From positions 200,746 through 264,745 of the forward strand of contig NZ_QRWD01000001.1 of the NCBI RefSeq assembly GCF_003459505.1: 64,000 bases of DNA. The letters are read 5' to 3'. The stretch comes from Collinsella sp. AF20-14LB. Its GTDB lineage: Bacteria > Actinomycetota > Coriobacteriia > Coriobacteriales > Coriobacteriaceae. Positions 8,717-17,506 of this stretch are shown piece by piece. A model generated the notes under the pieces. That model made no database searches. It saw only the letters and a program-made list of their open reading frames with translations, and was not told the origin of the DNA. A program made the translations under genes and the position numbers. Position 1 is the first letter of the stretch, and every line of letters begins with the position of its first letter.

Positions 8717-10123
8717 TTACCTAGCGATCTTTTTGCGAACAAAACTCCAAATGCTCTTGAGTTGAAGGCGGCGCAGAAACACGACCATAGCAAGAACGGG
8801 CACTTGGATTAATTGCATACCCCATTGCATTGCCAAAAGAGCCTGGACGATCAAAAACAGAAGCGTTGCGATCTCAGTGCGCCATGAAACCTTAATACGA
8901 GCGATATTACGCGTCATCACTACAGTTCTTGTTGACCATGTAACCAAATAACCCACAAGGGTTGCAATGGCGGCGCCAACGGGTCCAATCAATAAAGTTA
9001 AGCCAATACATGTCGCAATGCCAACAGCCGCGCCCACAACAGTAGTCCAAGAAACCGCCTTGGTTTTACATGCCGCAGTGAATAGACACCCCTCAAAAAG
9101 AGAAAGACCGTTGAGCATCACTCCGACCAGCAGCAAAGGCACATAGCGCCATGCATCGAAGAAGTCGTTCGAGTAAAGAATTTTAGCCAGAGGTATATCC
9201 AGCAGCATGATAATCGAGCATGCAATTGCAATAGCGCCGGAATACAACTCATAGGTCTTTCCAAGAAAGCCATCTGAGTCCTGTGAGTCAAACTCTTTAA
9301 CCGCGGAAATCGCCCATGCGCTATAGAAGATGGACTGCAGCGTGGACAAAATTGAAGGAATCTTATAAGCAACTGCGTAAAGGCCATTCGCCGCTGCGCC
9401 GCAAATTAACGTAACAACGTAGCGATCGCTAACATCGTTAATCCACCATGCGATGCTATTTGCAACGAGAGGCGCACTCAATGCAATCATGGAGCGCACG
9501 AGACCAGACCGAACTTCGACCCCAAAGCACTGCCACACTTTACCAGCCCAAAACAGGTAAAGCACAGAAAACAAGTAGCCAAGGATCATTGAAAACATGT
9601 AGCCGAGCACGCCTATTTTAAACACAACGAGTAGTAGGACCGCAGAGGCGCTCATGATGAACGTGTTGCCCAAGCCGCTTACCACGAGAGAGCGCACATG
9701 ATCTTGCGACTTCAAATACATTGTCAAAACGTTGGACAACGCAGATAGGTAAAACATCCCCAAAAGGAAAACGCAATAAATCCCACTGACAGGCAAAAGG
9801 CCGAGGAAAAATAGCGCGGCGACACCCACGAGCAGGACAGCGCCTCCTGCCGCCACCATGCGGAGACCAACAGAAACAATCTCTTCTGGTCTAGCGTCTT
9901 TACCCAAACCGAACCGCAATACAGCGTCCTGAATATTAAGGGTGAGCAGTGGCACCAAGAGGCTAACGGTACTGTTCATGAGGTCAACAGTGCCGTAGTC
10001 TCCAGTAGACAGCACGGCCGTGTAAAGCGGCAAAAGTAAAAATGAAATTATCTTTGAACCGAAAGAGCTAATAGCGAAAAGCCCCGCATTAACCGCGAGC
10101 TCTTTATTACGCTTTTTCGCCAT
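8717..10123 (-). CDS. Polysaccharide flippase (Wzx/MATE-like)
   Basis: 468 residues of almost continuous hydrophobic segments (12-14 predicted), beginning AVNAGLFAISSFGSKIISFLLLPLYT, the usual opening of the polysaccharide biosynthesis (MVF/MOP) flippases. It would turn the lipid-linked repeat unit across the membrane before polymerisation. Length is normal for the family. It lies four bases downstream of the pyruvyl-transferase fusion and 19 bases before the last glycosyltransferase, all in one operon. The pair Wzx plus Wzy-like protein (12664) makes this a Wzy-dependent polysaccharide pathway. Confidence 0.85.
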   Translation of the reverse strand: MAKKRNKELAVNAGLFAISSFGSKIISFLLLPLYTAVLSTGDYGTVDLMNSTVSLLVPLLTLNIQDAVLRFGLGKDARPEEIVSVGLRMVAAGGAVLLVGVAALFFLGLLPVSGIYCVFLLGMFYLSALSNVLTMYLKSQDHVRSLVVSGLGNTFIMSASAVLLLVVFKIGVLGYMFSMILGYLFSVLYLFWAGKVWQCFGVEVRSGLVRSMIALSAPLVANSIAWWINDVSDRYVVTLICGAAANGLYAVAYKIPSILSTLQSIFYSAWAISAVKEFDSQDSDGFLGKTYELYSGAIAIACSIIMLLDIPLAKILYSNDFFDAWRYVPLLLVGVMLNGLSLFEGCLFTAACKTKAVSWTTVVGAAVGIATCIGLTLLIGPVGAAIATLVGYLVTWSTRTVVMTRNIARIKVSWRTEIATLLFLIVQALLAMQWGMQLIQVPVLAMVVFLRRLQLKSIWSFVRKKIAR

Positions 10124-10126
10124 ACA

Positions 10127-12430
10127 CTAACCTCTCTTGAGTATCTTTTTAGCAATCCCCTTTAAGGGATTCAACCGCCTCATAGCCTTTCGCTCTTGTG
10201 CAACAGGCATAGCAAATTGATCGCTCATGTCTTGGATGTTAGAAGACGGATCAGATAAAGTGTCAATCAGCGCATCTCGGAACACAGGCATACGGAAGTT
10301 CTTGGTCTGCTGGCACTTGATATAGTCAGAGAAGGGCTGTTCAGAAACAGCTCCAGCTTGCCCAAGATCAGCAAGAATCTTCTCGCCCCGCTCAGTCGAA
10401 ACAAGAAGCATACTAACGCCCGTCTTGTCTTTGGAAAATCGAGGGCCCCAATAATCTGCCATACGAAGATCGGCCGCACTTGTTGCCCTCCAAGGACACT
10501 CATAGCACGACTGACCGTAACATTGGCCGGCCTCAAACAACAGGAAGTAAGGATCCTCATGTTGGCTTCGGCAGGATTCAGAGGAACCATCGCTCGTATA
10601 TATATATCTCTCTCTCCAGCCACGGGGCTTGTATCGAAAATCGATATGCAACTTTTGCTGGTCGAGACCAAAGCAATGATTTAACCAATCTGCGTAACGG
10701 TTGAGAAGATGACGTGAAGGAACTCCATGGCAAACAAAGTCGATATAGGTAACGTCGTCACGCCCGCCAAAGAGATTCCGCGCAGCCTGAATCTGACATG
10801 GAGTACCGAATACAAATAACGGACCATCGCAGTCGACAGCACGCTTGAGCTCATCGCGTACTTCTTCTTGAGTGTATTTACTTCCTGCAAGACTAGAGAG
10901 CCCCTCGGAGTCACCAGGGCTCACCAGCTTGCCAACGGCCCCACAGCCGTCTTCGAAGGCACAACCGAGGACATACGCACCACCAGAGGAAGCAGCCGCG
11001 GCAATCGTCGCACCGGCACCACCGCTCGAGGAGCGCATGAGCTGGCCTTCGTCTTGAGTTTTAAATGAATACAGCTTTCCTTGCTCCACGGGCAAGGCGC
11101 TCTCGTGGTGAATTAACGGGCAGACCTTACGGCATTTACCACAAGAGATGCATTTATCCTCGTTAATGCTCGCCCTCCAAAAGCCCTCTTCATCAAGCTT
11201 CATGGAAATCGCATCAACCGGACAAACGGCCTCACAAGCACCGCAGCCGCAGCAAAGCGAGCGATTTTTCTTAATACTATTTTTAACATCGTCAGCAGCA
11301 GGCTCAAGCGCAAGTGCATCTTTTAACCAATTAAGAGAGTTCTCTCGTTGAGCCAAAAGCAGCGTATTGGGATTCGTCCATTCAATTTTGCTAACAAGTT
11401 CTTCATTCGAAACATCATCGAGAGCAAGTCTTGCCTGAAGACCCATCTTTTCAAGAATGTTATAAATGCGAGAGTTCTGACTGCCGGAAGTCCCCCGCTT
11501 AAATCTTTCAAAAACGCAAAAATCGCGGTTAAGATTTATTGAGAAGGCAACGCCGTGAAAAGAATCGGTACAGACATAGTTCGCGTTCGCAATTAGCGAA
11601 ACGAACTCTGAGGGGCCAACGGGGTCCGTAATACAGCCTTTTCTTTTAAGGTCTCTCTTAAATACAGGAATAACGCGCACCGGCAAGTCGAGCAAAGAAG
11701 CCAACTCGTAGACCCTTTTCCAATGGTCTTTGTTATATCCCAGCATATATGCAAGCAGATAGGGCTCCGAAGGCGCAACAGCTTCTCCGGTGAGACTATT
11801 CCAGTCAGAAGAACTCATCAACAAGGTAGGGTCAATTACGGTTTCAACATCCCTCCCCGTAAGCTCAGATACAATTTTGCTGCCAGATTCCTCGCGTGTA
11901 GAAAGCGCATCAAACCTGCCGCAGAGCTTCTTCATGCGACGAGCAACGTCCCCGTCTTCAATTCTGGGACATCCCACGCTGGGGGCATAAGCCACCTTCA
12001 GTCGATTTTTAGATACATAATCGAAGAAATAACGAGGATTATGCCCGGTAGGGTTCCAAATCTGATCGCTACCACAAACGAAAGTGCTATAGTCATCGTT
12101 CAGCTTTTCGAAATCGGACAGCGTTATGCACTTTGTAGTAAAAGTAAGCTGTTCATCAAGAAATTCGTCGAACAGTTTTTCTCGAGAATCCGGGGCATAA
12201 ACTCTACTCTGAAGCTTATTTAATGCCTTGTTGCATAGCTCGCCGTAAACAGAAGCCGAACCTTTATAAACAGGCCTTTTCACGCAGTTTCCCACGGGAA
12301 CGTAATTAACAACGTCTACTTCTTTTCCAAGTCGACTTAGCACGTGATATAAAGCAGTAACCTGCAGCGCGGTACCATAGTTGTGATAAGAAAACCATGT
12401 CGAAAGCGCGACTTTGTCCTTTGGTAGCAT
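10127..12430 (-). CDS. Fusion: polysaccharide pyruvyl transferase + 2[4Fe-4S] ferredoxin + FrhB-type domain
   Basis: 767 residues in three parts. Residues ~1-370 are a polysaccharide pyruvyl transferase (CsaB-like GT-B; TWFSYHNYGTALQ near the start, VCGSDQIWNP, CTDSFHGVAFSI). Residues ~385-445 hold two ferredoxin clusters (CCGCGACEAVCP and CISCGKCRKVCP). Residues ~450-740 match the coenzyme F420 hydrogenase/dehydrogenase beta-subunit fold (GTPCQIQAARNLF, DFVCHGVPS, YECPWRATSAADLRMADYWG). The two enzymes are commonly neighbours in capsule loci; here they are one chain. The likely role is adding or reducing a ketal or pyruvyl group on the repeat unit, using electrons from ferredoxin. ATG at 12428-12430 is preferred over TTG at 12439. 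The gene is AT-rich compared with capE-capG. Confidence 0.85.
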   Translation of the reverse strand: MLPKDKVALSTWFSYHNYGTALQVTALYHVLSRLGKEVDVVNYVPVGNCVKRPVYKGSASVYGELCNKALNKLQSRVYAPDSREKLFDEFLDEQLTFTTKCITLSDFEKLNDDYSTFVCGSDQIWNPTGHNPRYFFDYVSKNRLKVAYAPSVGCPRIEDGDVARRMKKLCGRFDALSTREESGSKIVSELTGRDVETVIDPTLLMSSSDWNSLTGEAVAPSEPYLLAYMLGYNKDHWKRVYELASLLDLPVRVIPVFKRDLKRKGCITDPVGPSEFVSLIANANYVCTDSFHGVAFSINLNRDFCVFERFKRGTSGSQNSRIYNILEKMGLQARLALDDVSNEELVSKIEWTNPNTLLLAQRENSLNWLKDALALEPAADDVKNSIKKNRSLCCGCGACEAVCPVDAISMKLDEEGFWRASINEDKCISCGKCRKVCPLIHHESALPVEQGKLYSFKTQDEGQLMRSSSGGAGATIAAAASSGGAYVLGCAFEDGCGAVGKLVSPGDSEGLSSLAGSKYTQEEVRDELKRAVDCDGPLFVFGTPCQIQAARNLFGGRDDVTYIDFVCHGVPSRHLLNRYADWLNHCFGLDQQKLHIDFRYKPRGWRERYIYTSDGSSESCRSQHEDPYFLLFEAGQCYGQSCYECPWRATSAADLRMADYWGPRFSKDKTGVSMLLVSTERGEKILADLGQAGAVSEQPFSDYIKCQQTKNFRMPVFRDALIDTLSDPSSNIQDMSDQFAMPVAQERKAMRRLNPLKGIAKKILKRG

Positions 12431-12663
12431 ACAAAACAATCCAATCTAAGAGTAAACGTGTGAAATAGAAGATAAGTACAGCCTATAAAGGGATTGAGCT
12501 GAGGAGGCTAATTTGGAAGAAATCCTCCTATCAGCAAAATAGCTAATTTGACTTACATGAGCAGCGCACACAGATTGATATCTATTGGGCTATTTCTTTA
12601 AGTTGCTGGTTAAAACATCAGTCAAACCAGTAAATCAAAAATAGAAAATCCACTCCGAGATAC
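12431..12663 (-). other. AT-rich gap inside the operon with a hairpin
   Basis: 233 bases between the polymerase and the pyruvyl-transferase fusion, much longer than other gaps in this operon. It holds a hairpin at 12498-12535 (GCTGA/TCAGC plus GGAGG/CCTCC with a 2-base bulge) but no T-run on the coding strand, so a terminator is not clear. It may hold a lost gene or an internal promoter. Confidence 0.45.
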
Positions 12664-13905
12664 TTAGCCGATGCAAGTCCGCTCCGGAAATTCAAAAAGG
12701 GGCCTGCCTAGAAACAAGTTCACATAGCAAATAGCAAAAGTAAAAATATGTACTTCAGAAAAACCAAGTACCAGCATGATAATCAAAGCCGGTAAAACTC
12801 TTCCTGAATCATAGCCTCGCCATCTTGCGCATTTCCATACTGCCCAAACGAACCATAGAGAGAAAGCAATACCGAGAACAAATAAACCTGATGCATAAGC
12901 ACAGTCAAGAGTTGTGTAATAGTACGTCCAGCCGTTGACGCCAATACTCGTTGATTCAATAAACTTATTGCCGAACAGCGATAAACCCTGATGAACATAA
13001 CAGGCGTGCCATAGGGAAATTCTGCCCGTTAATAAGCCGCCCAAAGAACTGGTATAAAGAGGTCCCGAAACCAAATAAACGATAAGAAAAGCGCCCAGCG
13101 GGAGTAACCCAACTAGTATTCTCGCTTGAGCAGTATCAAATAGTCGAAAGAGTCTCTGTATGACTGAAAGTACAACTAGCAAACATATTAATATCGAAGA
13201 AGTTTTCGAGTCCGATAAAGCAAAAACGAACAACGCAATCAGAAGGATTAGGAAATAGTGGATAAATCCAATTCGATTTTGATACAAATATACAAATGCA
13301 CTACAGGACATTAAAACCATAGCGCCAAACATATTTGGGTGTGAGAAATAAAAGGACCAACGTTTTTTCAAAATTAGACCGCTGTCGGACAAGCGAGTAA
13401 AATACTTAATACCCTGAGGGTCACAAACCATCTGAATGGCAAACATAGTAATTACAAACAGCATCAAAGCCACGGAGAGAAATAGCCAGTATCGAACTAC
13501 ACAATCTATATCAGTTATCGAAGCCGTTGAAAGAACGGCTAAAATAACAACAAAAGATGCAGTCTCGCCGGACACTAAATAACTAATGAAACCAATACTG
13601 ACAGACAAAACAATCAGAGCTATATGCTTGCTATATAGATCAAGCTTAGAAACACAATGAAGCAGAAGAAAAGCGCTGGCGATTAATAGTAGACTTTTAT
13701 CCAGAGCATCGGGAAGTTCCACGAGCGTTGTTATTGAGAGGACAGAGCGCAAATATAGAACACTGAAACCAATGACATACAAAGCTGGTAACTTCAGAAA
13801 TGAATGCATTACCGCACTGTCGTTATTCATTTCTGGTTTAGATTCGCTATTAATCTGGCTACAATTTGAACAACAGTTTTTTATCTGAGTTGTTATGGCC
13901 ATCAT
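12664..13905 (-). CDS. Wzy-like polysaccharide polymerase / O-antigen ligase family membrane protein
   Basis: 413 residues with a ~40-residue polar, Cys-containing N-terminus (KNCCSNCSQ) and then about eleven membrane segments. A larger loop late in the protein contains LLTGRISLWHACY, the R-x-x-W motif typical of Wzy/WaaL proteins. It would polymerise lipid-linked repeat units at the outer membrane face. Two ATG codons are adjacent (13905 and 13902); the second is better spaced (6 bases) from AGGAGG. The ribosome-binding site lies in the 3' end of the GT32 gene. Composition is markedly AT-rich, as is usual for Wzy genes acquired by transfer. Confidence 0.75.
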   Translation of the reverse strand: MMAITTQIKNCCSNCSQINSESKPEMNNDSAVMHSFLKLPALYVIGFSVLYLRSVLSITTLVELPDALDKSLLLIASAFLLLHCVSKLDLYSKHIALIVLSVSIGFISYLVSGETASFVVILAVLSTASITDIDCVVRYWLFLSVALMLFVITMFAIQMVCDPQGIKYFTRLSDSGLILKKRWSFYFSHPNMFGAMVLMSCSAFVYLYQNRIGFIHYFLILLIALFVFALSDSKTSSILICLLVVLSVIQRLFRLFDTAQARILVGLLPLGAFLIVYLVSGPLYTSSLGGLLTGRISLWHACYVHQGLSLFGNKFIESTSIGVNGWTYYYTTLDCAYASGLFVLGIAFSLWFVWAVWKCARWRGYDSGRVLPALIIMLVLGFSEVHIFTFAICYVNLFLGRPLFEFPERTCIG

Positions 13906-14724
13906 TCACCTCCTATTTGTCGGCTGTTTCACGTTATTCTTCGTCAGCTTAATCAAGTTATCCGTACCGGAAATCAAGCCGTTATGCTTAATCTCGGCGA
14001 TCGTCCTACCTACTATCTGTGCAGCTCGTCTACCAATAAAAGGCGATAATAGGCGGACAATTTTTCCCTTAGTCCTAAATTTAGGTTCAGCCCAAGAAGC
14101 AGAATAGTGATGCACACTGTAGGTATCATTTTTAATGTGATACCCGCCAAATCCATATACCGGATTAAATGCAGAGGAAGGAAGCAAAGTCCATTCGCCA
14201 ACGTTCTGCCCTCGATTCTCGCGTACAAACCCATGAGCCTCGAGAACGCGAGTAAACATCTGATTAACGGTATGATCATTTAGAAAACCTGGGTCGTCAC
14301 TGAATTGTGTGGAGTCATACGCATCAAGTACTTCCGCAAGCAAAGGGTTATGACGCGGTGCAGCAACTATCAACCCTGTATTCACCGTTTTTGACAATTC
14401 TTCAATTGCCGAAAACGGTGAATATGTTTCACAGAGCGAAGTTATGTCACGAACAAGTTCGCTCCCCAGGTCCATGTAGACCCCACCGAAGTTATAAACG
14501 GCCCAGAAGCGCACATAATCTGCTACATACGCATATTTACCGGCAGCATAGGCCGCCTTAGTCCACGGCGTTGACTCGATATCGAACAACCGCTCATCGC
14601 AACATGTGATGCAATAGCCAGGTGCATATCTTTCCCATGAGAGAAGACATTTCTGAGCAGTCGCAGAAAGCTCCCCATCACCAAACCAACAGTAGTAAAT
14701 CGTTTTAGGCGTTCTCTCGACCAC
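13906..14724 (-). CDS. Glycosyltransferase family 32 (capsular polysaccharide)
   Basis: 272 residues opening with TPKTIYYCWFGDGELS, typical of GT32/OCH1-like transferases, followed by YVADYVRFWAVYNFGGVYMDLGSE. In most relatives the motif is GG-(I/V)-Y-x-D-x-D; here it reads YMDLGSE, so the second acidic residue of the DXD metal-binding motif is replaced by Gly. That may alter metal use or activity. The start ATG (14722-14724) overlaps the stop of the upstream GT4, so translation is coupled. It would add one sugar to the lipid-linked repeat unit on the cytoplasmic face. Confidence 0.85.
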   Translation of the reverse strand: MVERTPKTIYYCWFGDGELSATAQKCLLSWERYAPGYCITCCDERLFDIESTPWTKAAYAAGKYAYVADYVRFWAVYNFGGVYMDLGSELVRDITSLCETYSPFSAIEELSKTVNTGLIVAAPRHNPLLAEVLDAYDSTQFSDDPGFLNDHTVNQMFTRVLEAHGFVRENRGQNVGEWTLLPSSAFNPVYGFGGYHIKNDTYSVHHYSASWAEPKFRTKGKIVRLLSPFIGRRAAQIVGRTIAEIKHNGLISGTDNLIKLTKNNVKQPTNRR

Positions 14725-15800
14725 TAATCCACCAACTCCTTGTAGAGTTGAACAATCGCATCTACATTTCTCTTAACGTTAAATCTTCCCGAAATAGTCG
14801 ACCTGCCGGCGCGACCGATGCTCAAACGAAGGTCCTCAGAACCCATCAGCGTGCACAACAGCCCTGATAGCTTTGATTCATCATCGACAGGCATAAGGTA
14901 CCCATTTACTCCATCCCTGATGACCTGTGGAATGCCTCCAACCGAAGTTGCGATCGTCGGAATACCTCGCGCCATAGCTTCGAGCACGCTCATAGGCATG
15001 CCTTCGTTTTTCGAGGGCAGACAGTACACAGCAGCGTGCTCGAAAAGGGCCTCACGCTCGTCGCCCGTGACCCAGCCGCAAAACTCACATCGGTCGGCAA
15101 TGCCGAGGGCCTCAGCGAGCCGTTTATTCTTCTCGACCTCGCCGTCACCGCCAAAGACGACCTTCGTCTCCGGGAAGCGCTTCAGCACTTCCCTTGATGC
15201 GCGCAAGAGCACGTCAGGGCTCTTGCGCGCATCAAGACGTCCTAAAAATAGGACGTCTTGATGCGAACAAGGCGAACACGCCTTTGCTGGAACCTTAACC
15301 CCGTTATAGACGACATCGATTTTCCCCGGGTCGCAGACGTTTTCAGCGAAGTAATCGCGCCACTCCTCCGAGAGCACCACGACGCGATCCGCTATGCCGA
15401 AGGTCTCCCTTACATCGCGGCGGTAGGCGTCATCGCTCTCTTCGAAGGCCTTCTTGAACTCACCGTCATGATCGTGCAATATCACGCGCTTGCCTGCCTT
15501 ATGGGCTATACGCGCCATGATAGACTTGCGCCTGTAAGAGCCACGCGCGCTGATGTGCAGGTGAACGATGTCATAGGAGGGCATGGTCATCGCGTAATGA
15601 GCAAGAGCCCGGGAGAAGGCGAAGGATTTTCCGAGCTTAGAGTGGCCAACCCCTGTCCCCAAGTACTTGAAGGCATCACATGCCTCGGGGAGCCCCCCAT
15701 CCAGATAACCATGTACGACGGAAACGATTCCGCCATGCAGAGAGAGGTCGGGGCCGACCATTAGAACTTTATAGTGAACCTTATTAACAGTTGAATCCAT
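14724..15800 (-). CDS. Glycosyltransferase family 4
   Basis: 358 residues with the GT-B layout. The N-terminal acceptor domain has GGIVSVVHGYLDG and DIVHLHISARGS; the C-terminal donor domain has VLFLGRLDARKSPDVLL and the E-x7-E region KNEGMPMSVLEAMARGIP. Likely a retaining transferase using a nucleotide-activated sugar for the repeat unit. It sits two bases downstream of the acetyltransferase and overlaps the GT32 gene by one base. The stretch coding LDARKSPDVLLRAS contains two unusually perfect, overlapping hairpins (15193-15265), listed separately; the protein sequence there is normal for the family. Confidence 0.9.
   Translation of the reverse strand: MDSTVNKVHYKVLMVGPDLSLHGGIVSVVHGYLDGGLPEACDAFKYLGTGVGHSKLGKSFAFSRALAHYAMTMPSYDIVHLHISARGSYRRKSIMARIAHKAGKRVILHDHDGEFKKAFEESDDAYRRDVRETFGIADRVVVLSEEWRDYFAENVCDPGKIDVVYNGVKVPAKACSPCSHQDVLFLGRLDARKSPDVLLRASREVLKRFPETKVVFGGDGEVEKNKRLAEALGIADRCEFCGWVTGDEREALFEHAAVYCLPSKNEGMPMSVLEAMARGIPTIATSVGGIPQVIRDGVNGYLMPVDDESKLSGLLCTLMGSEDLRLSIGRAGRSTISGRFNVKRNVDAIVQLYKELVD
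15193..15265. other. Two mutually exclusive perfect hairpins inside the GT4 coding sequence
   Basis: Hairpin A: CTTGATGCGCGCAAGAGC (15193-15210) pairs over 18 bases with 15219-15236, loop of 8. Hairpin B: 15228-15244 pairs over 17 bases with 15249-15265, loop AAAA. They share 15228-15236, so only one can form in full. CTTGATGCG occurs as a direct repeat at 15193 and 15257. Confidence 0.85.
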
Positions 15801-15802
15801 TG

Positions 15803-16318
15803 TTATCCTTTAAGCCGCGAACCTAGACAGCGAGCAGGAACCCCCCCCCAGATTGAAAACTCGGGCTCTATGTCCTTGGTCACTACAGCGCCTGCGGCTA
15901 TGACGCAGTGGTCAGAAACGTGAACACCCTTGAGAATCGTCACTCCGCTGCCCATCCACACATCGTCTCCGATGATGACATCCTGGTCGTTCTCGGGGAG
16001 CTTGTCCTCATCGGAGAGCGTCATCATGGGCCGGTCGAGGATATCGGTGCGATGGTCGCCGGAAATCACGGTCAGGTTGGGGCCGCTCATGACGTAGTCA
16101 CCGATGCGAATCTTCGCGCGGGTCGTGAGCAGCGTGGTCCTGGGGCCCAGGTATACGTCGTGGCCCATGTAAATGTTCCCCGCCCCGGAGACCTCACTGT
16201 GTCGACCGAGCGTAACATTATGTCCGCATTCTGCGAAAGAGCGACGAAGCGCGGGTAGCAGGAGCAGCTTATTGTAGGCACGGGAGGCGCCATCGAGAAT
16301 CCTATAGGCGACACCCAT
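15803..16318 (-). CDS. Left-handed beta-helix O-acetyltransferase (LbetaH/CysE-LacA-WbbJ type)
   Basis: 171 residues. Hexapeptide repeats run from about residue 35 to 150, with the active-site region SGDHRTD and the C-terminal landmark GAVVTKDIEP...IWGGVPAR seen in maltose/galactoside-type acetyltransferases. It would use acetyl-CoA to O-acetylate a sugar of the repeat unit or a precursor. ATG 16316-16318 follows capG by two bases. The codons for Trp-Gly-Gly-Val (near residue 157) are a run of nine G (15841-15849 as C on +). A one-base change would alter the last ~15 residues, including the VPA motif. A much longer open frame continues upstream but is a shadow of capG. Confidence 0.9.
   Translation of the reverse strand: MGVAYRILDGASRAYNKLLLLPALRRSFAECGHNVTLGRHSEVSGAGNIYMGHDVYLGPRTTLLTTRAKIRIGDYVMSGPNLTVISGDHRTDILDRPMMTLSDEDKLPENDQDVIIGDDVWMGSGVTILKGVHVSDHCVIAAGAVVTKDIEPEFSIWGGVPARCLGSRLKG
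15841..15849. repeat. Homopolymer C9 near the 3' end of the acetyltransferase gene
   Basis: Nine C on + (nine G in the coding strand), in frame here. Preceded by AGGAA, as is the other C9 run at 21341-21349. Confidence 0.9.
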
Positions 16319-16320
16319 GG

Positions 16321-17502
16321 CTATGCCTTCCTCCACACCATTTTGTCCACCACGCCGGTGTAGCTTTGGACGATCTTCACGACCTTGGTGCTCACTGTCT
16401 CGTCGGCGTAGTCGGGAACGGGCGCCTCGGGGAGCGACCCCTCGGCGTCGAGTTCGACGGCGGTGTGGACTGCCTGCAACAGCCCCTTCTCGGAGATGCC
16501 GGCAAGCGTGAAGCACGCCTTGTCCAGTGCCTCGGGGCGCTCGGTGGAGGTGCGGATGCACACTGCCGGGAACGGGTGGCCGATAGAGGCGAAGAAGCTG
16601 GACTCCTCGGGCAGGGTACCGGAGTCCGACACCACCGCGAAGGCGTTCATCTGCAGGCAGTTGTAGTCGTGGAAGCCCATGGGCTCGTGCATGCGCACGC
16701 GCGGGTCCAGCTTGAAGCCGGTGGCCTCCAGGCGCTTGCGGGAGCGCGGGTGGCAGGAGTACAGGATCGGCATGTCGTACCTCTCCGCCAGGGCATTGAT
16801 GGCGGTGAACAGGCTCGTGAAGTTCGCCTCGGTGTCGATGTTCTCCTCGCGGTGCGCCGAGAGGAGCATGTAGCGCCTGGGCTCCAGGCCGAGCTCGGAG
16901 AGAATGTTCGACGCCTCGATCTTGTACAGGTTGGCGCGCAGGACCTCCGCCATGGGAGAGCCCGTCACGTAGGTGCGCTCCGGGGCGCAACCGGTGTCCT
17001 TGAGGTAGCGGCGGGCATGCTCGGAGTATGCCAGGTTGACGTCTGAAATCACGTCGACGATGCGGCGGTTGGTCTCCTCGGGCAGGCACTCGTCCTTGCA
17101 GCGGTTGCCGGCCTCCATGTGGAAGATGGGGATGTGCAGGCGCTTGGCCGCGATAGCGGACAGGCAGCTGTTGGTGTCGCCCAGGATCAGCAGCGCGTCG
17201 GGCCGCACCTGCACCATGAGCTTGTAGCTCGCGGCGATGATGTTGCCCACGGTCTCGCCCAGGTCGGCTCCCACGGCGTCCAGGTAGACGTCCGGGTCGT
17301 CCAGCGACAGGTCGCGGAAGAAGATGCCGTTGAGCGTATAGTCGTAGTTCTGCCCGGTGTGCGCCAGCAGGCAGTCGAAGTGGCGGCGGCACTTCTTGAT
17401 GACCTCGGACAGGCGGATTACCTCGGGGCGCGTGCCCACGATGATGAGCAGTTTCAGGCGGCCGTCGTCCTTGAATGCGATATCGGAATAGTCCTTGCCC
17501 AT
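16321..17502 (-). CDS. capG: UDP-N-acetylglucosamine 2-epimerase family, CapG/FnlC-like
   Basis: 393 residues of the WecB/MnaA fold: VGTRPEVIRL at the N-terminus, LILGDTNSC, IFHMEAGNRC, LLSAHREENID and VVSDSGTLPEESSF. In the three-gene set with capE and capF it should act as the 2-epimerase that finishes UDP-N-acetyl-L-fucosamine. A plain UDP-GlcNAc/ManNAc epimerase is the alternative if judged alone. It starts 4 bases after capF. The gene is GC-rich, unlike the glycosyltransferases that follow. Confidence 0.88.
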   Translation of the reverse strand: MGKDYSDIAFKDDGRLKLLIIVGTRPEVIRLSEVIKKCRRHFDCLLAHTGQNYDYTLNGIFFRDLSLDDPDVYLDAVGADLGETVGNIIAASYKLMVQVRPDALLILGDTNSCLSAIAAKRLHIPIFHMEAGNRCKDECLPEETNRRIVDVISDVNLAYSEHARRYLKDTGCAPERTYVTGSPMAEVLRANLYKIEASNILSELGLEPRRYMLLSAHREENIDTEANFTSLFTAINALAERYDMPILYSCHPRSRKRLEATGFKLDPRVRMHEPMGFHDYNCLQMNAFAVVSDSGTLPEESSFFASIGHPFPAVCIRTSTERPEALDKACFTLAGISEKGLLQAVHTAVELDAEGSLPEAPVPDYADETVSTKVVKIVQSYTGVVDKMVWRKA

Positions 17503-17506
17503 GCGG

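Noticed and set aside
15803..17392. 529-codon minus-strand frame covering the acetyltransferase and most of capG
   Set aside because: Only the last 171 codons are a real gene; the first part is capG read in the wrong frame (Arg/Pro/Ala-rich, no domain).
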